A stretch of DNA of 64,000 nucleotides from Eubacteriales bacterium (GTDB taxonomy: Bacteria; Bacillota; Clostridia; Saccharofermentanales; DTU023): positions 368,132-432,131 of the forward strand of contig JAUNLW010000001.1 of assembly GCA_030532065.1 (NCBI GenBank), given 5' to 3'. The notes under the pieces were generated by a model. That model searched no databases and was not told the DNA's origin. It worked only from the letters and a program-made list of their open reading frames with translations. Below, in pieces: positions 40,134-49,797 of the stretch. Both the position numbers and the translations under genes were made by a program. The stretch's first letter is position 1; every line of letters begins with the position of its first letter.

Positions 40134-41126
40134 ATGCGAAGAATTGTGGATCTAGCCAATAGCGATGAAGCATTAGCCTTGTTAGGCGTGCTAAATTCCT
40201 ATGCCCAAATGGTGGATGATTGCTTTGGCGTGACAACAACACAAACACAAGAAGGTCTGCTCATTGAAGGTGACGATCTGGCGACCGAAAGAGCGGAGGC
40301 TATTTGGCGTGCCCTGTTGGCGCGTTATCGTCACGACGCTACCATTACTGAACGCGAAGTACGCCATTTGCTCAATTTGGCTACCAACCAGGACGGCAAC
40401 GGTGGTATCAGTGGTGGTATGAGTGATGAAGTTATTTGCGTGAGTGCCAAAGGCAGGCCGATCAGGCCCAAGACTAACGGGCAGAGTGCCTACATTCACG
40501 CGATTGATCATAACGAGCTTACTTTTGCCATAGGACCTGCTGGTACCGGTAAGACCTATCTGGCGGTAGCGATGGCAGTTAAGGCTTTTAAAGCGCATAA
40601 GGTAGCGCGTATCATCCTTACACGTCCGGCGGTAGAAGCAGGAGAAAGTCTGGGTTTTCTGCCGGGAGATCTACAATCTAAAGTAGATCCCTATATGCGT
40701 CCGCTATACGACGCGCTTTACGAATTAATGGGCTTTGATCAATTCCAGACAGCTGTGGAACGCGGCATTATTGAGATTTCACCCCTGGCTTACATGCGTG
40801 GGCGTACCCTGGACGATGCCTTTATCATTCTTGACGAAGCGCAGAATACTACGCCCAACCAGATGAAGATGTTTTTAACCCGCTTGGGCTTTCACTCTAA
40901 AGCAGTTGTAACCGGTGACGTTACCCAGATCGATCTGCCGCGTGATGTAAGAAGTGGCCTCTTAGATACCAAGCGTATTTTGGCGGAAGTTGAAGGTGTC
41001 GCTTATGTGGAGCTCACACGTCAGGACGTAGTGCGTAACCCTCTGGTGCAGAAGATCATCACGGCTTATGAGAAAGATGAGCATCGCCAGGCGCGTGGAC
41101 CGCATATGCAAAAATGGACTAAGTAA
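40134..41126 (+). CDS. phoH: PhoH family ATPase
   Basis: A 330-residue P-loop ATPase of the PhoH family, often linked to RNA metabolism through its neighbour YbeY. Walker A is AIGPAGTGKTYLAVAMAVKA, Walker B is AFIILDEAQNTTPNQMKMFL, and VTGDVTQIDLPRDV follows. An N-terminal KH-like region is likely (residues 1-100). The frame stays open upstream in another gene; the ATG at 40134 has GAGG at good spacing. It heads the phoH-yqfF-ybeY-era-recO cluster. Confidence 0.94.
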   Translation: MRRIVDLANSDEALALLGVLNSYAQMVDDCFGVTTTQTQEGLLIEGDDLATERAEAIWRALLARYRHDATITEREVRHLLNLATNQDGNGGISGGMSDEVICVSAKGRPIRPKTNGQSAYIHAIDHNELTFAIGPAGTGKTYLAVAMAVKAFKAHKVARIILTRPAVEAGESLGFLPGDLQSKVDPYMRPLYDALYELMGFDQFQTAVERGIIEISPLAYMRGRTLDDAFIILDEAQNTTPNQMKMFLTRLGFHSKAVVTGDVTQIDLPRDVRSGLLDTKRILAEVEGVAYVELTRQDVVRNPLVQKIITAYEKDEHRQARGPHMQKWTK

Positions 41127-41131
41127 AGCCT

Positions 41132-43285
41132 ATGCTTAAACTGATTAACTTTCTCAAAAAAAGAAAAGTGTCGATAACTCTCATGGCGGCAGTGATAATT
41201 GCCACTGTGCTCTTAGTCCATTTTGGCTCTAAACCCAGACGTTACGATCTCAAGATCAATGATGTCTCTCCCATGGACATTGAAGCTCCGAGAAGCATTA
41301 TTGATATCAATGCCTCTCGCCAGAGAGCTCTGGAAGCCAAAGCGCAGGCACCGGATGTCTATTCGCGTTCGGAAGATCTGAGCCAGCGTTCGCTGCAGAA
41401 AGTTTACGACTTTCTCTATTTGCTCAACCATGAGCGGCAAAATCTTTATACCCGTAACGAAGATGGTAATATTACTCGACCCGGTCGAGGCATCTTTTAT
41501 GTCGCTAGTCATGAGCTGCAAGAAAAGTACAAAGACAACTATGGTTACGATTTTAGCCTGCAAGATGTAGAGAGGCTGTTAAATATTCCCCAAGGACGTT
41601 TCAAGTCTTTCGAGAATCGTATGCGCACGGTAGCAGAGGCTGTTATGGCAGGCTCTGTAGACAACGTCGGCCTGCGTTCAGCAATTAGTAAGAACTCCAG
41701 TCAGCTTGAAGGCGGCAATATAATCTACCCAGAAGATAATGTTTTGCTGCGCTCCTGTCTGGAAAAACTGCTTAAGGGCAATGTGGTCTACAACGAGGAG
41801 GCTACGCTCAACAGCAAACAGGAAGCTTACGACCGCGTAATGCAAAACCCCATAATGATCAATCGAGGTAGCCGCATCGTATCCACAGGCGAGGTAATTA
41901 GCGAAGAAGTTTTTGAAATCTTGAAATCTTTGGGCCTGGTAGAAACGGAGAGCCTGGATTGGGGCATTTTGGGTGGGCAGATCTTGATGGTGACTTTGGT
42001 ACTCGCCATAATGGCTCTTTATCTCTACAGCCATGACCCAGGTTTACTGGCCATTAACCGCCGCTCGGCGGCTTTGTTTACCGCTTTCTTGTTACCCATT
42101 GCGATAGCGGCCTATCTGGGTCAGGAATATCAGTTAGCTCCGCCTGTATATTTCACAGCGGTCGTAGTGAGCGCTTATTTCGGCTATCAGACTTCAATCG
42201 TGGTCACACTTGCCCAAATACTGGTAGTTCTGCCTTTGGTCAACTTTAACCCTGCTTTCGCGTTGGTAGCGATCTGCGGCAGTTTGATGGCCGCTCACTA
42301 TACTAAAGACCTTAAATCCCAGGCGACCCTGGCCAAGCTGTTATTACTCATAGGAGTACTAAATCTACTGACTTCCACTGCCTATACACTCATGCAAGGT
42401 GGCAATGTTATTGGCGCGACTATATACATTACTACCAGTGTTATCTCGGCTCTATTATCTGTAGTAGCAGCTATTGGACTGATGCCGCTCTTTGAGATGA
42501 TCTTCAACATTGTCTCGCCGGCCAGCCTTATTGAGCTGTCACAACCAAAGCATCCCTTATTGAAGCGCCTTTTCCTGGAAGCCCCCGGTACTTCCCAACA
42601 CTCCATGATGGTGGCTAATTTAGCCGATGCCGGCGCGGAAGCTATCGGCGCGGACTCTCTGCTTTGCCGTGTAGGCGCTTATTACCACGATATAGGCAAG
42701 TTGCGTAATCCGCTTTATTTTACGGAAAATCAAGGTGACTATAACCCGCATAAAGAACTCAGCCCGGAAGAAAGCCGGGATATTATTGTACGTCACCCTC
42801 AGGATGGTGTGGAATTGGGCAGGAAGTACAACTTGCCGCAGACAATCCTTGACTTCATGGTGGAGCACCATGGTACAACCATCCTGGCTTATTTTTATGC
42901 CGAGGCTTCCAAAGCTGCGGAAGAAAAGGGTGAGGAACCGCCCAATCCCGATGATTATCGCTATAGAGGCCCGCTACCTTCATCTCCGGAAACAGCGGTA
43001 GTTATGTTCGCTGACTCTACAGAAGCTGCCGTCAAATCTTTGAAAGCAACTTCTATGGATGAAGTAGAAGACAAAATCCGCCAAGTCTTCCAAATAAAGC
43101 TGGATCAAAACCAATTAGTTAATTCCGGCCTGGGTTTTGCCGACATAGAAAAGATCATTCAGGCCTTTATCCAAGTTTATTCCGGCCATTTCCACGAAAG
43201 GATCAAGTACCCCGATGCCCCAAAAGTTGAGAATTACGATTATCAATCGACAGCGTCAGATAAGTCTGGCACCCTGGCTAAATAA
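41132..43285 (+). CDS. Membrane HD-domain phosphodiesterase (7TMR-HD, YqfF/PgpH type)
   Basis: A 717-residue protein. It has one N-terminal membrane helix (about 14-32), a large external 7TMR-HDED domain (about 40-270) and seven membrane helices (about 280-470). A cytoplasmic HD domain (about 485-700) has HSMMVANLADAGAEAIGADS, the pair in VGAYYHDIGKLRNPLYF, and EHHGT. PgpH proteins of this architecture hydrolyse cyclic di-AMP; that activity here is by family. The gene lies between phoH and ybeY as in other Firmicutes and overlaps the next gene by 71 bases. Confidence 0.92.
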   Translation: MLKLINFLKKRKVSITLMAAVIIATVLLVHFGSKPRRYDLKINDVSPMDIEAPRSIIDINASRQRALEAKAQAPDVYSRSEDLSQRSLQKVYDFLYLLNHERQNLYTRNEDGNITRPGRGIFYVASHELQEKYKDNYGYDFSLQDVERLLNIPQGRFKSFENRMRTVAEAVMAGSVDNVGLRSAISKNSSQLEGGNIIYPEDNVLLRSCLEKLLKGNVVYNEEATLNSKQEAYDRVMQNPIMINRGSRIVSTGEVISEEVFEILKSLGLVETESLDWGILGGQILMVTLVLAIMALYLYSHDPGLLAINRRSAALFTAFLLPIAIAAYLGQEYQLAPPVYFTAVVVSAYFGYQTSIVVTLAQILVVLPLVNFNPAFALVAICGSLMAAHYTKDLKSQATLAKLLLLIGVLNLLTSTAYTLMQGGNVIGATIYITTSVISALLSVVAAIGLMPLFEMIFNIVSPASLIELSQPKHPLLKRLFLEAPGTSQHSMMVANLADAGAEAIGADSLLCRVGAYYHDIGKLRNPLYFTENQGDYNPHKELSPEESRDIIVRHPQDGVELGRKYNLPQTILDFMVEHHGTTILAYFYAEASKAAEEKGEEPPNPDDYRYRGPLPSSPETAVVMFADSTEAAVKSLKATSMDEVEDKIRQVFQIKLDQNQLVNSGLGFADIEKIIQAFIQVYSGHFHERIKYPDAPKVENYDYQSTASDKSGTLAK

Positions 43286-44759
43286 AAGTTTGAAAAAACT
43301 TTTAAATAGCGGCTTGGAGCGCACTTTAATATCTATTGCTGGTGAAGAGGAAGACAGCGATCTTAACTTTTCACTCTGCCTTAGTTTTTTGGACACCAAG
43401 GCTATGACCGACTTGAACTCTGAGCAAAGAGGTATTGATCAGCTAACTGATGTGTTGTCTTTTCCTTCTTTTGAATTCCAAGAGGGCAGTTTATCTGTAC
43501 CACTTCAGGGTTATGATTTCGTCGATCCATTCAGTGAGGAACGTGAAATTTTCTTGGGCGATATCGTGATTTCCCCTTTTAGAGCTGAGGAACAGGCAGA
43601 AGACTTGGATCAGAGCTTAGAGCGTGAGATTGCCTTTTTAGCTTTGCACGGTTTATTACATCTATTAGGTTATGACCATGAAGAAGATAGAGAGGCTGAA
43701 CGGATGTTTAGCTTACAAAGAGAATTGATCCAAAATTTTGAGGTTTTATCAGAAGAAAGCGTGGAATTGGATCAAACTGCGTGGCAGGCAGAATTGGCTG
43801 ACTGGCGCGAACAACTGGCTTATGATCAGAAACTGCCGGAAGTAAAGAAAGCCGGTTTTATCGCTTTGATCGGACGCGCCAATGTGGGCAAGTCGACTTT
43901 ACTCAATCAGATCAATGGTCAGGAACTTGCCATTACTAGCTATAAACCCCAGACAACGCGTACCTTGATCCGCTCTGTGGTTTACGAAAAAGACTGCCAG
44001 ATGGCCTTCCTGGATGTGCCGGGTATTCACCCCAATAAACATGCCTTAGATCGCTATATGTCGCGTGCCATCAGCCTGGCCCTACAGGAAGCGGATATTA
44101 TCTGCCTACTCATTGATGCTCGCTTTAAACCGCGGGTAGAAGCGGTTGAGCTTAGGGTTGCCAAACAGGCCCATGACCGGGGCAAGCCACTTTTCCTCTT
44201 GCTAAATAAGTCGGATATAGCAGATAAAGAAGCTATGTTGCCCTTGATTGCCGCTTTCTCGGAAAAATTGGATCCAGATGTAGTAATCCCTATTTCCGCC
44301 CTTACCGGTGACGGATTGGACATTCTGTACGATGAGATAGCCCGCTATTTGCCAGAATCCGGCCCTTTGTTTGCTGTAGACGATTATACCAATCAGACAG
44401 AGTCTGAACTGGCCGCGGAGCTTATCCGCCAACAGGTACTACTGCAAATGCAAGATGAGATCCCTCATGGCACTGCGGTCGTGATCGACAATTTCGAAGA
44501 AGACACAGGACAAGTGCCGCGTCACTTGTCTGTTGCCGCCAGCATTGTGACCGAGCGACAAAATCACAAAGGCATGCTCCTTGGTAAGAGAGGCGTCAGA
44601 ATCAAGCAGATCCGCCTGGCTTCAGAAGATAGAATTGCGGAAGTATTGGATTGTAGCTGTGACCTGGAGCTATTTGTCAGGGTAAAAGAGGGCTGGCGTA
44701 ACAGGCCAGACAGCTTAAATGAACTGGGTTATAAGATCCAGGAAGTGGATATAGAATAG
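43215..44759 (+). CDS. era: Fusion of endoribonuclease YbeY and GTPase Era
   Basis: A 514-residue single reading frame holding two ribosome-assembly factors. Residues 1-170 are YbeY, the 16S rRNA-processing RNase, with the zinc motif HGLLHLLGYDH (His145, His149, His155). After a linker of about 40 residues, residues 210-514 are Era: the G1 loop GRANVGKS (220-227), QTTRT, DVPGIH, NKSD, SALTGDG and a KH domain with GKRGVRIKQI. Genes dgkA and cdd usually lie between ybeY and era; both are absent, so their loss may have allowed the fusion. The ATG at 43215 lies in the end of the preceding gene, with AAAGGA 12 bases upstream. Both domains keep their catalytic residues. Confidence 0.94.
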   Translation: MPQKLRITIINRQRQISLAPWLNKSLKKLLNSGLERTLISIAGEEEDSDLNFSLCLSFLDTKAMTDLNSEQRGIDQLTDVLSFPSFEFQEGSLSVPLQGYDFVDPFSEEREIFLGDIVISPFRAEEQAEDLDQSLEREIAFLALHGLLHLLGYDHEEDREAERMFSLQRELIQNFEVLSEESVELDQTAWQAELADWREQLAYDQKLPEVKKAGFIALIGRANVGKSTLLNQINGQELAITSYKPQTTRTLIRSVVYEKDCQMAFLDVPGIHPNKHALDRYMSRAISLALQEADIICLLIDARFKPRVEAVELRVAKQAHDRGKPLFLLLNKSDIADKEAMLPLIAAFSEKLDPDVVIPISALTGDGLDILYDEIARYLPESGPLFAVDDYTNQTESELAAELIRQQVLLQMQDEIPHGTAVVIDNFEEDTGQVPRHLSVAASIVTERQNHKGMLLGKRGVRIKQIRLASEDRIAEVLDCSCDLELFVRVKEGWRNRPDSLNELGYKIQEVDIE

Positions 44760-44760
44760 C

Positions 44761-45561
44761 GTGGGGCACATTACAACCAAGGCTTTTGTTATGCGGTCAG
44801 TAGTCTACGGTGAGAATCGCAGACTGCTGGATCTCTTGTCTGAAAAGGGAGAGATTTTGACGGTATCATGCCGTATGTCCAGTAAACTCAGTCCCATTAA
44901 TGCCTTGACCATGAATTTTATCCTGGCAGAGTTTGAGCTTTTTGCCTATCGAGATAGGCTTCGTTTAGACGGTGGACGCTTAGAGTACAACTTCAGCGGC
45001 CTGCAGGAAGACTTTGACCGTCTGGCGGCTGCTTCTCATTTGGCTGAGATCTACTTAGACGCGTTGCGTACGCATGAGGCTATGCCCCAAGCCTATCAAC
45101 TCTGGGCCTATAGTGTGAATCGCCTCAACCATAGCACTACACCTTTAATGGATGTGCGAGTAGCACAACTACGCTTCTTGTCAGATCTGGGTTTTCGTCC
45201 CTGGCTCTACGATTGTGGAGTCTGTCATGCGGAATATGGAGAAGGGACAAGTTTCAGCTTTACGGAAGCCTCTTTGCTTTGCCGTAAACCCAGCTGCAGG
45301 CAAGATCTGGATCGCCATCAAATGGTAACTGTTTCACCCGGACTTTTAGCTGCTTTACGTTATATTTTGGATGCGCCTTATAACGCCTTGTTTAGCTTTG
45401 ACTTATCTGCTAGAGTTCGAAAGGAATTTAAAGCTTTTTCAGATCGCTATTTAGAATGGGTCATGGAAAAAGCCTATCATCGCTTAGACTTAGTAGAAGA
45501 TTTAGCGAGGTTTACTCAGGAAATCAAGGCCGGTAATCCACCGGCCGGAAAAGGTGAATAA
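44761..45561 (+). CDS. recO: DNA repair protein RecO
   Basis: A 266-residue RecO, which loads RecA with RecR at single-strand gaps. It has an N-terminal OB-fold (ITTKAFVMRSVVYGENRRLLDLLS, residues about 3-26) and a helical C-terminal domain. A zinc-type set is formed by CGVCHAEYG and LLCRKPSCRQ. It starts with GTG one base after the era stop, with no strong ribosome binding site, so it is probably coupled to Era. era-recO adjacency is standard. Confidence 0.9.
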   Translation: MGHITTKAFVMRSVVYGENRRLLDLLSEKGEILTVSCRMSSKLSPINALTMNFILAEFELFAYRDRLRLDGGRLEYNFSGLQEDFDRLAAASHLAEIYLDALRTHEAMPQAYQLWAYSVNRLNHSTTPLMDVRVAQLRFLSDLGFRPWLYDCGVCHAEYGEGTSFSFTEASLLCRKPSCRQDLDRHQMVTVSPGLLAALRYILDAPYNALFSFDLSARVRKEFKAFSDRYLEWVMEKAYHRLDLVEDLARFTQEIKAGNPPAGKGE

Positions 45562-45562
45562 A

Positions 45563-46225
45563 ATGAAATACAACAGTGTCACAGACATCATTGGTCCGGT
45601 CATGGTCGGACCATCCAGTTCCCATACGGCGGGAGCGGTTCGTATCGGTCAGGTGGCCCGCTCTATCTATGGGGGTCAGGCTGAAGAAGCAGACCTGACT
45701 TTCTACGGATCATTCGCTCACACCTTCAAGGGTCACGGCACAGACGTAGCTGTGGTTGCCGGCCTACTGGGTTTAAGCACCTTTGATATCTGTATTCCCG
45801 AAGCTTTTGCTTTGGCTAAAGCCGCGGGCCTCAAAGTAACCATCAAAGCCTCTGATGAATTAACTGACCATCCCAATACTGCAAAAATCGTTATGCGGGG
45901 ACCGGCAGGCGAAGTCACAGTCACCGGTATTTCCATTGGTGGTGGCAGTGTACAGATTACTGAAGTCAACGATTTCCAGATTCGCGTGAGTGACGATAAA
46001 CCCACTACTTTGATCATCCACCAGGATAAGGCGGGTGTAATTGCCTCTGTTACAGAAGTCTTTGGCCGCCACAATGTCAATATCGCTCACATGGAAGTTG
46101 CTCGTAAAGAAAGAGGGGAGTTGGCCCTCATGTCTATCGAAACTGATGAAAAAGTTGATGAAGAAATTCTTTCTACGTTACGTAAGCTGCCTTATATGTA
46201 TAAGGTCATTCACATTAAGCGCTAG
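45563..46225 (+). CDS. sdaAB: L-serine dehydratase, beta subunit
   Basis: A 220-residue subunit of the iron-sulfur serine dehydratase. Its N-terminal domain has DIIGPVMVGPSSSHTAGAVRIG, and a C-terminal ACT domain begins near TTLIIHQDKAGVIASVTEVF. The ACT domain may sense serine. A GTG at 45554 opens the frame earlier, but the ATG at 45563 has AAAGGTG ahead and fits the family. It overlaps no gene but starts right at the recO stop. Confidence 0.94.
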   Translation: MKYNSVTDIIGPVMVGPSSSHTAGAVRIGQVARSIYGGQAEEADLTFYGSFAHTFKGHGTDVAVVAGLLGLSTFDICIPEAFALAKAAGLKVTIKASDELTDHPNTAKIVMRGPAGEVTVTGISIGGGSVQITEVNDFQIRVSDDKPTTLIIHQDKAGVIASVTEVFGRHNVNIAHMEVARKERGELALMSIETDEKVDEEILSTLRKLPYMYKVIHIKR

Positions 46226-46237
46226 GAGATATAGAAG

Positions 46238-47131
46238 ATGCAGTTCAATAATGTAACCGAGTTGGTAAATTTATGTGAGACTCATAATTTCCCCATCTGG
46301 GAGGTAATGGTCAGGCAGGAGATCCATCTTACCGAACGCAGTCGTGAAGAAATTATAGAAGATATAGAGCACAAGGTAGATGTTATGGAGGCTTCCATAG
46401 CGCGCGGCGATACCGGTGTAACTTCTTACTCCGGACTCAGCGGTGGCGATGCCAGAAAAATGTTCGATTACAAGCAGTCTGGTAAAGGTTTGAGTGGTGA
46501 TTTTGTACTGGAAGCAATCTCTGCGGCTCTGGCGGTAAATGAAGTCAATGCCGCCATGGGTGTGATCTGCGCTACTCCTACTGCGGGTTCTGCCGGTGTG
46601 GTGCCTGCGCTGCTCAGCGCTTGCAGCAAAAAAATGGACTTAACTTTGGAGCAGAAGGTCCAGTTTGTATTGACCGCCGGCGCTATGGGACTTTGTATCG
46701 GCAACCAGGCTCCCTTAGCCGGCGCTTCTGGTGGTTGCCAGGCTGAGGTCGGTTCTGCTTCCGGTATGGCTGCGGCAGCGATGACATATATTGCCGGAGG
46801 CAGCCCTCAACAATCAGCCGATGCCCTGGCTATGGCGCTTAAGAATATCTTGGGTTTAGTCTGTGACCCGGTTGCTGGTTTAGTCGAGATCCCTTGTATT
46901 AAACGTAACGCCATGGGCGTGGTAAACGCCATCGCCGCGGCAGAGATGGCTTTGGCAGGTATTGAGTCCAAGATCCCAGCAGATGAAGTCATTCAAACCA
47001 TGGGACATATTGGCCAGCTAATGCCGGCTGCTTTGCGCGAAACTGCCCTGGGAGGCCTGGCCAGCACCGCTACAGGCAAACGTTACGCGGAGGAATTGGC
47101 TAATAAACGCGAAGAAACATTGTCAGACTAG
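46238..47131 (+). CDS. sdaAA: L-serine dehydratase, alpha subunit
   Basis: A 297-residue catalytic subunit that deaminates serine to pyruvate with a [4Fe-4S] cluster. Family features are GVICATPTAGSAGVVPALL, GLVCDPVAGLVEIPCIKRN with cluster-type cysteines, and ALRETALGGLA near the end. TAGGAGATA precedes the ATG. Beta and alpha subunits in tandem are the Bacillus/Clostridium arrangement. Its transcript probably ends at the terminator inside the convergent helicase gene. Confidence 0.95.
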   Translation: MQFNNVTELVNLCETHNFPIWEVMVRQEIHLTERSREEIIEDIEHKVDVMEASIARGDTGVTSYSGLSGGDARKMFDYKQSGKGLSGDFVLEAISAALAVNEVNAAMGVICATPTAGSAGVVPALLSACSKKMDLTLEQKVQFVLTAGAMGLCIGNQAPLAGASGGCQAEVGSASGMAAAAMTYIAGGSPQQSADALAMALKNILGLVCDPVAGLVEIPCIKRNAMGVVNAIAAAEMALAGIESKIPADEVIQTMGHIGQLMPAALRETALGGLASTATGKRYAEELANKREETLSD

Positions 47132-47133
47132 CT

Positions 47134-49797
47134 TCAATTTTCGTTTTGCTGCCAAAAGTCCTGTAAACAGAGAGTAAGGTCTTCGGGTCCCTCTAAAAAG
47201 TGGGGCCTTTTTTCTGCGCTGAAAAGACCGCGATAGGGTTCTTGCCCCCAGCGCTTATCGATGAGGAGCACAAAACCTTTGTCGGTCTCACTGCGGATGA
47301 GCCGTCCGGCAGCCTGACGGATGCGTTGGAAAGCCGGAAAAACGTAAGCAAAGAGAAAGCCGGAACCGAGGCTTGAATCACTATATTCCGCCAGAAGCTG
47401 TCTTTCCGGACTGATACCAGGCAAGCCTACCCCTACACAGATAACACCAGACAGTTGTTCCCCTTGCAGGTCGATACCTTCAGAGAACATGCCGCCTAAA
47501 ACGGCCAGACCAATTAAGGTTTCTTCGCCGTAAGACTTAAAGCTATCTAAAAAAGCCGTCTTAGCCTGGCTGTTAAAGCCTGGTCGTTGGGCGATAATCC
47601 GGGTTTTCTCCGGCCTGCCATAGGCTTGAATATTTTTCACCAGCTGCTTTAGATAGGCGTGGGACGGCAGAAAGATCAGATAATTGCCGGTTTTTTCAGC
47701 ACAAGCGCGGAATATGGTTTCTCTTACCGCATTTAAGCTGGCGGCGCGATCCTGATAGCGCAAGGAAAGCGAGCTTTCTACCAGGAGCAGTTGATTTTCC
47801 CTGGGAAAGGGAGAAGGGAGACGTAAGCGCTCCGGCGGATCAACTGTGGCCTTAGAATAAAGCAGCTTTTCATAGTAAACCTGTGGATTTAATGTGGCTG
47901 AGAAGAATACCAGTGGGTGTTTATCATAGTAGCTTCGGCTTAGAAAAGCAGCGGCATCCAGGCAAAGTAGTGACAGGTAGCAGTCATCACCCAACCGACG
48001 CGCGCCGGTAATGTAAGCTTGGTTGTAATACTCGCTTAATATTCTTTGAAAGTGAAGCAGGTCAAAGAAGGTCTGCAAGAACTCCTGCCTACCAGGGAAA
48101 TCCCATTGTTCATCGAAAAACTGTCGCAGGTCGCGAATCAGTCTGGCCAGACTCGCTTCCAAGCGGTCTGGTTTCTTGCGTAAGGCCAGAAAATCGCCTG
48201 CCAATACCCAATCTTCAGTTAGAGAAGATTGGCACAAGGAGTTTCCGAGCCGAGGAAGTTTTGTTTTTATATCAGGCTCTTCAGCCTGACTAAAAATTCT
48301 CTCAATACTCTCAAAGATAGCTATAAAGGCTTCCAAAGAAGCTTTTAAAGCCTGGTAGGCTTGAGTGAAAGGAAGATACTCTTCTTTTTGCCACAGTGTA
48401 CGGAGCTTTAATAAGCCTGAAAGTGTAAGAGTGGCTGAGAACATTTGCCGTCCTCGGGCAGCCAGATTATGGGCTTCATCTACCAAAATACCAATGGGTG
48501 CCTCTTCTTCATCATCGAAGAAGCGCTTTAAGCGGATGCGGGGGTCAAATACATGATTGTAATCTCCAATGATCACGTCACAATAAAGCGCTGCATCCAG
48601 AGATAGCTCAAATGGACAAAGCTGGTGTTTATCAGCCACCGCCTGGATTACAGTTTGGTCCAGGTTTTCATAGTTGAGGAGTTCTGCCAAAGCGTCAGGC
48701 AGGTTTTTATAATAATTGACCGCGAAAGGGCAAATCCTTTGCTCGCAGTAGTAGTTTGGCTGTAGGCAGATTTTCTCCTTGGCAGTGAGATAAATTGAAC
48801 GCACCAGACAAAGGGAATTCTCTCTCAAATGTTGAAGCGCGGTCTGAGCCTGATCGCGTGTAGAGATCATGGCAGTAGCGTAGAAGACTCTTTTGATGTA
48901 ACCGGCAGCCAAAGCCTTGAGGGAGGGGTAGAGCGTAGCCATGGTCTTACCAATGCCTGTTGGTGCTTCTACAAATAGGGTACGCTTATCGCGCATACAG
49001 GCCAGTACTTCTCGCATAAGTTCTGTTTGCCCCGAGCGCAATTGAGCATAGGGAAAACGCGCAGCTTTTAAAGAAGCGTCACGCCTTTCCTGCCAGCGTA
49101 TGACATTCGCTACCTGGTTTAAGTAGGACCTGGCCGTTGACTCAAGAAAATCTCGCAGCTCAGCGGCCGTATTAGTAAATCTAATCAGCAGATAGTCATC
49201 TTCATCCACCGATACATAGATTAAGAGCGTCTCATAACTTGGTCTGGAAAAATTTTCTGCCTGCGCCAACATGGCCGTGTATAGCAGAGCCTGAGCTCGA
49301 TGCTCCGCCCGACCTTCTCTGGCTAATTTAAGCTTAGGACCACGGAAAGACTTGAATTCGACTACTTGCCAATAATCAGGAAACTTTAGTAGAAGATCAG
49401 CTCTACCACGTATCTCAAGCGCAGCTTCTTTTCCGAAAATAGTACAGTTAAGAGAATACTCTTCGTAGAATTCTGCAGCAGCATAAGCCGTCTCAGCCCG
49501 CAGAGCGCGAACAGCTTTTTGCTGAGCTCTAATACCCTCAACACCTTCAATAGCCGCGTAGTCAGTGCCAGCAAGTCCGCCTTCTCGGTGAACGAGTTCT
49601 GCCAATCTACGCGCCGAAATCTGAATCGTCTGTGGTGTGGGTTTTTCTGCCTCAGACTTAAGCTCGTCCGAAGTCTTGTGATCAGAGGGATTTACCTCCG
49701 TCAAGTCTTGATTCTGAGTAGATCCGAATCCACCAACGCTGCTTTTATCCCGAGCGGAATTGTTAGCTTGGAAATTAGCCTTAATCATACTCAACAT
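47134..49797 (-). CDS. Rad3/DinG-type helicase with N-terminal PD-(D/E)XK nuclease-like domain
   Basis: An 887-residue protein. Residues about 90-240 carry a RecB-like nuclease pattern: GRADLLLK (Asp134) and QVVEFKSF (Glu147, Lys149), followed by AEHRAQALLYTAML. Residues 255-887 are an XPD/DinG superfamily 2 helicase. Walker A is APTGIGKT (278-285), four or more cysteines (ICLQPNYYC, RICPF) suggest an Fe-S cluster, the DEAH box is in ILVDEAHNLAARG, and the late motif is QAAGRLIRSETDKG. Likely a DNA repair helicase-nuclease. The first 55 residues look disordered, and a TATAAT overlaps the annotated ATG without a ribosome binding site, so translation may start further in. A plus-strand terminator lies in its 3' coding end. 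Confidence 0.85.
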   Translation of the reverse strand: MLSMIKANFQANNSARDKSSVGGFGSTQNQDLTEVNPSDHKTSDELKSEAEKPTPQTIQISARRLAELVHREGGLAGTDYAAIEGVEGIRAQQKAVRALRAETAYAAAEFYEEYSLNCTIFGKEAALEIRGRADLLLKFPDYWQVVEFKSFRGPKLKLAREGRAEHRAQALLYTAMLAQAENFSRPSYETLLIYVSVDEDDYLLIRFTNTAAELRDFLESTARSYLNQVANVIRWQERRDASLKAARFPYAQLRSGQTELMREVLACMRDKRTLFVEAPTGIGKTMATLYPSLKALAAGYIKRVFYATAMISTRDQAQTALQHLRENSLCLVRSIYLTAKEKICLQPNYYCEQRICPFAVNYYKNLPDALAELLNYENLDQTVIQAVADKHQLCPFELSLDAALYCDVIIGDYNHVFDPRIRLKRFFDDEEEAPIGILVDEAHNLAARGRQMFSATLTLSGLLKLRTLWQKEEYLPFTQAYQALKASLEAFIAIFESIERIFSQAEEPDIKTKLPRLGNSLCQSSLTEDWVLAGDFLALRKKPDRLEASLARLIRDLRQFFDEQWDFPGRQEFLQTFFDLLHFQRILSEYYNQAYITGARRLGDDCYLSLLCLDAAAFLSRSYYDKHPLVFFSATLNPQVYYEKLLYSKATVDPPERLRLPSPFPRENQLLLVESSLSLRYQDRAASLNAVRETIFRACAEKTGNYLIFLPSHAYLKQLVKNIQAYGRPEKTRIIAQRPGFNSQAKTAFLDSFKSYGEETLIGLAVLGGMFSEGIDLQGEQLSGVICVGVGLPGISPERQLLAEYSDSSLGSGFLFAYVFPAFQRIRQAAGRLIRSETDKGFVLLIDKRWGQEPYRGLFSAEKRPHFLEGPEDLTLCLQDFWQQNEN
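47186..47213 (+). terminator. Terminator of the sdaAB-sdaAA operon, inside the antisense coding end of the helicase gene
   Basis: Stem GGTCCC / GGGGCC (one wobble), 10-base loop, followed by TTTTTT. About 55 bases after the sdaAA stop and within the 3' coding part of the convergent gene. Confidence 0.7.

Noticed and set aside
43690-43860. Hidden frameshift or missed stop making the YbeY-Era fusion an artefact
   Set aside because: The frame is continuous with an ordinary charged linker, and both domains are intact in the same frame.
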